The translations under genes and the position numbers were made by a program. A DNA stretch of 64,000 nt, from positions 1-64,000 of the forward strand of contig CAWBCI010000004.1 of the NCBI GenBank assembly GCA_963787195.1, read 5' to 3'. The notes beneath the pieces were generated by a model. The model saw only the letters and a list, made by a program, of their open reading frames with translations. It did not search any database and was not told where the DNA came from. Of this stretch, positions 60,072 through 64,000 are shown in pieces; position 1 is the stretch's first letter; each line of letters begins with the position of its first letter. Source of the stretch: CAWBCI01 sp963787195. Its GTDB lineage: Bacteria > Bacteroidota > Bacteroidia > Bacteroidales > JAGOPY01.

Positions 60072-61514
60072 TTATTCTTTAATGATCTTTTCAATTGAAG
60101 TCTCATTGCCAATGCTGATTTTGCAAAAATACATGCCGGACTTCAAATGACCCAGGTCCAATTCTATATTTTCATTTCCATTGTTGACCCTATGTTTAAA
60201 CAGCCTCACTCCATCTATGCCAAGTATTTCGATTAGCCCATTTTCAGTTTTAAAATCAGAACATGTTAAATGCATTTTGTTTTTTATAGGATTGGGAAAG
60301 ATACTTATGTTCTTTTCATTGAAACCGGCTGTTTCATTTATCACTACATTCAGGTCCCCGATGTCCAGCACGGCTCCTTCGATGATGGTGAGATTATAAG
60401 GGATTTCTTCCGGCAGAAGGTACCATCCATTATAGCTTCCTCCCCATCCAAAGTTCAGATGAAAATAATCATTACTATTATATCCGTCGGCAACCACATT
60501 ATGGCCTCCCTGGCCGGTATTCGACAATACCGCCAGGTGTACCGGCCTGCTTTCTTTGATATTGTTTTTCATCTGTGTATAGAAAGAAGTGTCGCTGTCG
60601 TATATTAGTTTGGCATCCTGGTATCCGAAGCGCAAGTAGGCATCATAGGCCTGGTCGACCCCGAAGGTGCCGGATACTTCTGAGGTATATACCTGAGTTG
60701 CTGCCACACCGCATCCGAAGACCAGGGCCGCTATTTCATCCTCTTTGAGGGGGGTGTTGTTAAGGAATTTCACTGCAATAGTATCAAAATATTCATTCAG
60801 CGTGGGAAAATCAGGGAAATCCCAGTTTTGGGCATCATCATCAATCCAGTATTGCCGGCCGGCATAAGAATGATAATAATCATCACTGTCACTGAATTGA
60901 GTCCCGTTTAGGTTTTCCTGGTAATGGATGATCATGGAAAGCGCCACCGCCGGGCATCCTGCAATACTGCGCGCATTATTGACATTATCCATCGGGCAGA
61001 ACTTATTATATGGATAAGACTGTGTCCAGTTGGTTTCCAGCCATCCGCCGGTGCTGGTACTCCCTTCCGGAGGCCACTGTTCAAAGGTCTTTTCATCCGC
61101 TTCCTGCTCAAGAATGCAAGTCCAGTGTGAGCGGTTCAGGTCTTTTACATCTTCGGAGATAAAGTCAAGATGTTTCAACCGACTTTCGATATCCCGGACA
61201 AGCATATCCTGCAAAGGATTATATTTTTCACCTTCCTTTGAGAAAGCCGAACCAAGTGAGTAGGCGATCACCGGGGGAAGGCTCTGATTGGCGCTGAGCA
61301 CCAGGTAGCCAATAGGTAACAGATTGTATTGATAAGCCAGAAAATCTCCTTTACTATTCATCAAGATTTCGGATCCACTAAGGCTGAAGCCATCATAATG
61401 ACTTATCCAGTTTTGTGCTGCTTTTTCCGCCGTCAGATTATTAATTTGTTGGGCATCAATATGGAAGGCCATCAACTGAAGCAATATCAGTCCTAAAAAA
61501 AATTTCGTTTTCAT
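60072..61514 (-). CDS. C10-family cysteine peptidase (streptopain-like) with T9SS sorting domain
   Basis: Secreted protease precursor of 480 aa. The start at 61514 gives a compact signal peptide (MKTKFFLGLILLQLMAFHIDAQ). A propeptide of the C10/Spi type follows (AAQNWISHYDG..., IGYLVLSANQSLPPVIAYSLGS). The catalytic domain has Cys 187 in AGCPAVALSM and His 338 in GQGGHNVVADGY, close to the residue numbers of streptopain (Cys 192, His 340), and ends with HLNFGWGGSYNGWYLLP. The last 85 residues are a type A T9SS signal (SIFPNPIKNKMHL, GVRLFKHRV, LKSGMYFCKI), which directs export across the outer membrane and attachment to the surface. Confidence 0.92.
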   Translation of the reverse strand: MKTKFFLGLILLQLMAFHIDAQQINNLTAEKAAQNWISHYDGFSLSGSEILMNSKGDFLAYQYNLLPIGYLVLSANQSLPPVIAYSLGSAFSKEGEKYNPLQDMLVRDIESRLKHLDFISEDVKDLNRSHWTCILEQEADEKTFEQWPPEGSTSTGGWLETNWTQSYPYNKFCPMDNVNNARSIAGCPAVALSMIIHYQENLNGTQFSDSDDYYHSYAGRQYWIDDDAQNWDFPDFPTLNEYFDTIAVKFLNNTPLKEDEIAALVFGCGVAATQVYTSEVSGTFGVDQAYDAYLRFGYQDAKLIYDSDTSFYTQMKNNIKESRPVHLAVLSNTGQGGHNVVADGYNSNDYFHLNFGWGGSYNGWYLLPEEIPYNLTIIEGAVLDIGDLNVVINETAGFNEKNISIFPNPIKNKMHLTCSDFKTENGLIEILGIDGVRLFKHRVNNGNENIELDLGHLKSGMYFCKISIGNETSIEKIIKE

Positions 61515-61771
61515 GATAGTCATTTATTACTGGAGTATAAGGTCTCTATCTCTCCGCCTGGTAATGTCATTTTCATTATATCTGTCCTAAAAACTAGCGC
61601 TACTTCGTCATTTTAAGTAAGGTAAAGAATATTCATATATTGATTTAGCAGATTCATCTAAGCGGGAGTATTCCGGCATTAAATTTAGGGGCTTTTTCCG
61701 GAATTCCAACTGATTATGTCGGGAAATTTAGTATTAAAACTATCAGCATTTAGTAATGACCCCAACGGGAA

Positions 61772-61862
61772 TTCACGTCTCACTTCTCACGTCTCACGTC
61801 TCACGTCTCACGTCTCACGTCTCACGTCTCACGTCTCACGATTCACGTCTCACGTCTCACGA
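61772..61862. repeat. Heptad array CTCACGT, 13 units
   Basis: Thirteen in-phase units: TTCACGT, CTCACTT, seven CTCACGT, CTCACGA, TTCACGT, CTCACGT, CTCACGA. It is the longest and most homogeneous array in the window, 31 nt upstream of the -7 element of the ACP operon. Confidence 0.92.
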
Positions 61863-61893
61863 TTTTCTTAAAAATCAGAACTGAAAAATTAAG

Positions 61894-61901
61894 TACTTTT
61901 G
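61894..61901 (+). promoter_or_regulatory. Candidate -7 promoter element (TACTTTTG) of the ACP operon
   Basis: TAnnTTTG match 19 nt before the ACP ATG, just downstream of the CTCACGT array. Confidence 0.5.
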
Positions 61902-61920
61902 CTCAAACTAATTTAACTCT

Positions 61921-62172
61921 ATGGACATTAATGATTTTATCCAGAAAATCGAGAACGAGTTTGATGATATTCAGCCCGGAACTCTGAAACCTGAAAGCAT
62001 TATCCGGGAACATGTGGAATGGGATTCGGTGAATGCCCTCATTTTTATTGCTCTTGTGAATGTGGAATACGATGTGGAAATAAACGCTGAAGACCTGGTG
62101 AAATCTTCCAGCATACAGGACCTCTTCAATATAGTTCAGTCAAAAGAAAAATCCCAGGCAGAAGCTAAATAA
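61921..62172 (+). CDS. Acyl carrier protein
   Basis: Protein of 83 aa with the ACP four-helix pattern and the phosphopantetheine attachment site at Ser 36 (VEWDSVNAL). The usual DSL is DSV here, which is common in specialised ACPs. Acidic, as expected. It is the first gene of a plus-strand set (ACP, KAS III, SDR) with gaps of only 3 and 4 nt, so it presumably carries the acyl intermediate of that short pathway rather than of general fatty acid synthesis. Confidence 0.9.
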   Translation: MDINDFIQKIENEFDDIQPGTLKPESIIREHVEWDSVNALIFIALVNVEYDVEINAEDLVKSSSIQDLFNIVQSKEKSQAEAK

Positions 62173-62175
62173 TAC

Positions 62176-63240
62176 ATGGCCCTTTTTTCTATCCCCGATA
62201 TAAAGCTTTCCGGTGTCGCTGCCTGCGTTCCGGAAAGGGTATTTGACAACCGTGATTATGGCTGGAATGCTGATTCTGAAAGGGATTCCTTTATCAAGAC
62301 TGTAGGGGTTGAAAAAAGACATGTGGTAAAGAAGGGCACAGCCACCTCCGATTTATGCCTGGCAGCAGCCTTTCCCCTGATGAAAGAACTGCAGTGGGAC
62401 CCTGCTGAAATTGATGTGCTGATCTTTGTTTCCCAGTCGCGGGATTATCTGATCCCCGCCACCGCCTGCATTTTGCAGGAAAGACTCGGCTTATCCAAAT
62501 CCTGCCTGGCTTTCGATATCAGCATGGGCTGTTCGGGCTATATTTATGGGCTTTCGGTGATCGCCAGCATGATGACGGGCGGCAGGCTCCGCAAAGGATT
62601 ATTGCTCGTGGGCGATGTATCCACACGTAATACTTCCGAAAAAGATAAAAGCGCCTTCCCGCTCTTTGGTGACGGAGGTACGGCCACTGCCCTTGAATTC
62701 TCCAAAGATGCGCCTGAATTGGCCTTCAACCTGCAAACCGACGGCAAAGGCTACGAAGCCATTATTATCCCCGACGGTGGTATACGGAATTTTGTTAACG
62801 AAGAGACTTCATTCAAGTACGAAACTTTCGGGGAAGGGATCAGCCGTAATCGCCTGCATATCGCCCTTAATGGCGTGGATGTCTTCAATTTCTCCCTCCG
62901 GGAAGTTCCGCCCAATATCAGGGCTTTAATGGAATTTGCCGGAACCTCAATAGAAAATATCGATCAATTCGTCTTCCACCAGGCGAATAAACTGATGAAC
63001 GAATCGGTGAGAAGAAAAAGCAAGATCCCGGCCGAAAAATATCCTTATTCTATAGGTCAGTACGGGAATACCAGCTCAGCATCCATACCCCTGACCATGG
63101 TGACACAACTCAGGGATGAACTGGCCGGAAACAAAAGAAAACTCCTGCTTTGCGGTTTCGGGGTGGGATTATCATGGGGCAGCGTGATCCTTGAAAGTGA
63201 TCATATCATATGTCCTGATTTAGTTGAATATAAAGACTGA
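62176..63240 (+). CDS. 3-oxoacyl-ACP synthase III family protein (KAS III), copy 2
   Basis: Condensing enzyme of 354 aa. Catalytic Cys 119 in MGCSGYIYG, His 268 in FHQANK and Asn 298 in YGNTSSASIP. It is related to the KAS III at 50709 but has its own ACP and reductase as neighbours. In Bacteroidota polysaccharide clusters ACP-KAS III-SDR trios make short hydroxyacyl groups (for example hydroxybutyryl) that decorate amino sugars; this is the closest precedent I know and remains inference here. Confidence 0.93.
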   Translation: MALFSIPDIKLSGVAACVPERVFDNRDYGWNADSERDSFIKTVGVEKRHVVKKGTATSDLCLAAAFPLMKELQWDPAEIDVLIFVSQSRDYLIPATACILQERLGLSKSCLAFDISMGCSGYIYGLSVIASMMTGGRLRKGLLLVGDVSTRNTSEKDKSAFPLFGDGGTATALEFSKDAPELAFNLQTDGKGYEAIIIPDGGIRNFVNEETSFKYETFGEGISRNRLHIALNGVDVFNFSLREVPPNIRALMEFAGTSIENIDQFVFHQANKLMNESVRRKSKIPAEKYPYSIGQYGNTSSASIPLTMVTQLRDELAGNKRKLLLCGFGVGLSWGSVILESDHIICPDLVEYKD

Positions 63241-63244
63241 TACT

Positions 63245-63994
63245 ATGGCTTTCTGCGATCTCAGCGATAAAATTTTTCTCGTCACCGGCGCCTCCTCAGG
63301 CATAGGGAAGGAAACTGCTATCAGGATCTCCCGTCAGGGCGGAAAGCTCATTATTAGTGGCAGGAACCCGGAAAAGCTCGACGAGACCTTCAAAATGCTT
63401 GAAAATGACGGGCATCTGGCAATCACTGCGGATCTTGTCCTGGAAGAACAGATCGATAAACTGGTGGACAGACTCCCTGAAATCGACGGCATAGTGCATT
63501 CAGCAGGCATCATAGGACCTACACCGGCCAAATTTATCCGCCAGCAAAACATAGAGAAAATGTTCAGGATCAATTTTGAAGTTCCGGTCTTACTGACTGC
63601 CAAAGTCCTTCAAAAAAGAAAAATAAAAAACCATTCATCCATCATCTTTTTATCCACCATTGCCACCCAATTCCCTTATTTCGGCGGGAGCCTTTACACC
63701 TCCGCTAAAGCGGCCCTGGAAGCCTATGCACGCAACCTGGCCCTGGAGCTTGCCGGGAAAGGAATACGTGTCAACTGTCTTTCGCCGGGACTGGTCAATA
63801 CTCCCCTGATTACCGATCCCGCCAAAGAAGGCAATCCCGAGATTATGGAGGATTCCCTGCAGCGTTACCTGAAAAAATATCCCATGGGCGTTGGTGAAGC
63901 CTCCGATGTAGCGAATGCCATCATCTTCTTCCTCTCGGATGAATCCCGCTGGATCTCCGGTTCCAATCTGGATATGGGGGGTATAGTACAATGA
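63245..63994 (+). CDS. SDR-family oxidoreductase (FabG-like)
   Basis: Classical short-chain dehydrogenase of 249 aa. The start at 63245 (MAFCDLSDKIFLVTGASSGIG) is preferred over an in-frame TTG at 63224 that overlaps the KAS III gene. Seen: TGASSGIG at 14-21, a catalytic Ser near 137-138, YxxxK with Tyr 151 and Lys 155 (LYTSAKAAL), and the C-terminal WISGSNLDMGG as in FabG. It probably reduces the 3-oxoacyl-ACP made by the preceding KAS III. The gene ends 6 nt before the window edge, so the operon may well continue. Confidence 0.92.
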   Translation: MAFCDLSDKIFLVTGASSGIGKETAIRISRQGGKLIISGRNPEKLDETFKMLENDGHLAITADLVLEEQIDKLVDRLPEIDGIVHSAGIIGPTPAKFIRQQNIEKMFRINFEVPVLLTAKVLQKRKIKNHSSIIFLSTIATQFPYFGGSLYTSAKAALEAYARNLALELAGKGIRVNCLSPGLVNTPLITDPAKEGNPEIMEDSLQRYLKKYPMGVGEASDVANAIIFFLSDESRWISGSNLDMGGIVQ

Positions 63995-64000
63995 TCTTCC

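Larger units (their letters stand above)
61515..61920. other. Divergent intergenic region between C10 peptidase and ACP cluster
   Basis: Holds the start region of the protease (no clear promoter seen), about 230 nt of AT-rich DNA without features, the 13-unit CTCACGT heptad array (61772-61862) and the promoter element of the ACP operon. Confidence 0.6.

Noticed and set aside
61772..61862. Possible CRISPR-like repeat array
   Set aside because: Units are 7 nt with no spacers, and there are no cas genes nearby; it is a simple tandem array.
1..64000. tRNA, rRNA, riboswitch or replication origin
   Set aside because: No cloverleaf, rRNA-like stretch, conserved riboswitch core or DnaA-box cluster was recognised on reading both strands; weak cases could have been missed.

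Overview
The window comes from a member of the Bacteroidota, probably a free-living gliding or T9SS-bearing lineage of the Bacteroidales/Marinilabiliales/Cytophagia type. The evidence is a GldH gliding lipoprotein, a C10 peptidase with a type IX secretion C-terminal signal, a MurF-Alr fusion protein, a type-B succinate:menaquinone oxidoreductase in the order sdhC-sdhA-sdhB, PepSY-like proteins next to OmpR-family two-component systems, and many TAnnTTTG-type -7 promoter elements. No rRNA, tRNA, CRISPR array, transposase or prophage gene was seen.

Layout. 1-7.7 kb: a PLD-helicase-DUF3427 protein, two lipoproteins and a GT-C glycosyltransferase. 7.9-11.5 kb: sdhCAB and its terminator. 11.6-19.2 kb: an SRPBCC protein, an alpha/beta hydrolase lipoprotein, and the row holB-ricT-gldH-PBP1A. 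19.5-27.1 kb: an envelope polysaccharide or glycolipid region. It holds a tight four-gene plus-strand operon (GT2, flippase-like membrane protein, toroid/heparinase-like protein, FrhB-like Fe-S protein) converging on minus-strand GT2 and GT-C genes. These two lie downstream of murF-alr and pdxA. 30.8-37.6 kb: leucyl aminopeptidase, then two consecutive copies of a response regulator / histidine kinase / PepSY-like protein cassette, each ending in a hairpin terminator. 37.7-44 kb: an epimerase, a MORN protein, a DUF6051-like protein, small hypotheticals, an acyltransferase and a YdeI-like protein. 44.3-47 kb: two tandem aminopeptidase P family genes. 47.3-63.9 kb: a frameshifted hydrolase, a TMTC-like TPR protein, a KAS III, a frameshifted TPR protein, a fatty-acyl-AMP ligase with a fused carrier domain, a radical SAM protein, a permease with a PD40 lipoprotein, the C10 peptidase, and an ACP / KAS III / SDR set at the right edge that probably continues beyond the window.

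The least expected signal is between the genes. Many intergenic gaps carry short tandem arrays with a strict 7-bp period but a different unit at each place (GTCAGCA, GTGAACA, AACATTG, CAATACC, GATTTCA, AGAGTGA, CTCACGT). Units often diverge within an array while the 7-bp phase is kept. Several arrays run across the stop codon of the upstream gene, and at two places unrelated units follow one another. One array is octameric. I know of no named class in Bacteroidota that matches. The gaps also hold REP-like palindromes in more than one copy, including a 43-nt element at 12.2 and 41.7 kb, and one perfect 38-bp palindrome.

Functionally the window is mostly chromosomal housekeeping (respiration, cell wall, PLP synthesis, clamp loading, peptide turnover) with two accessory themes. 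One is cell-surface glycan assembly. The other is acyl-chain chemistry (acyltransferase, two KAS III, ACP, SDR, FAAL) that may supply acyl groups for surface glycans or an unusual lipid.
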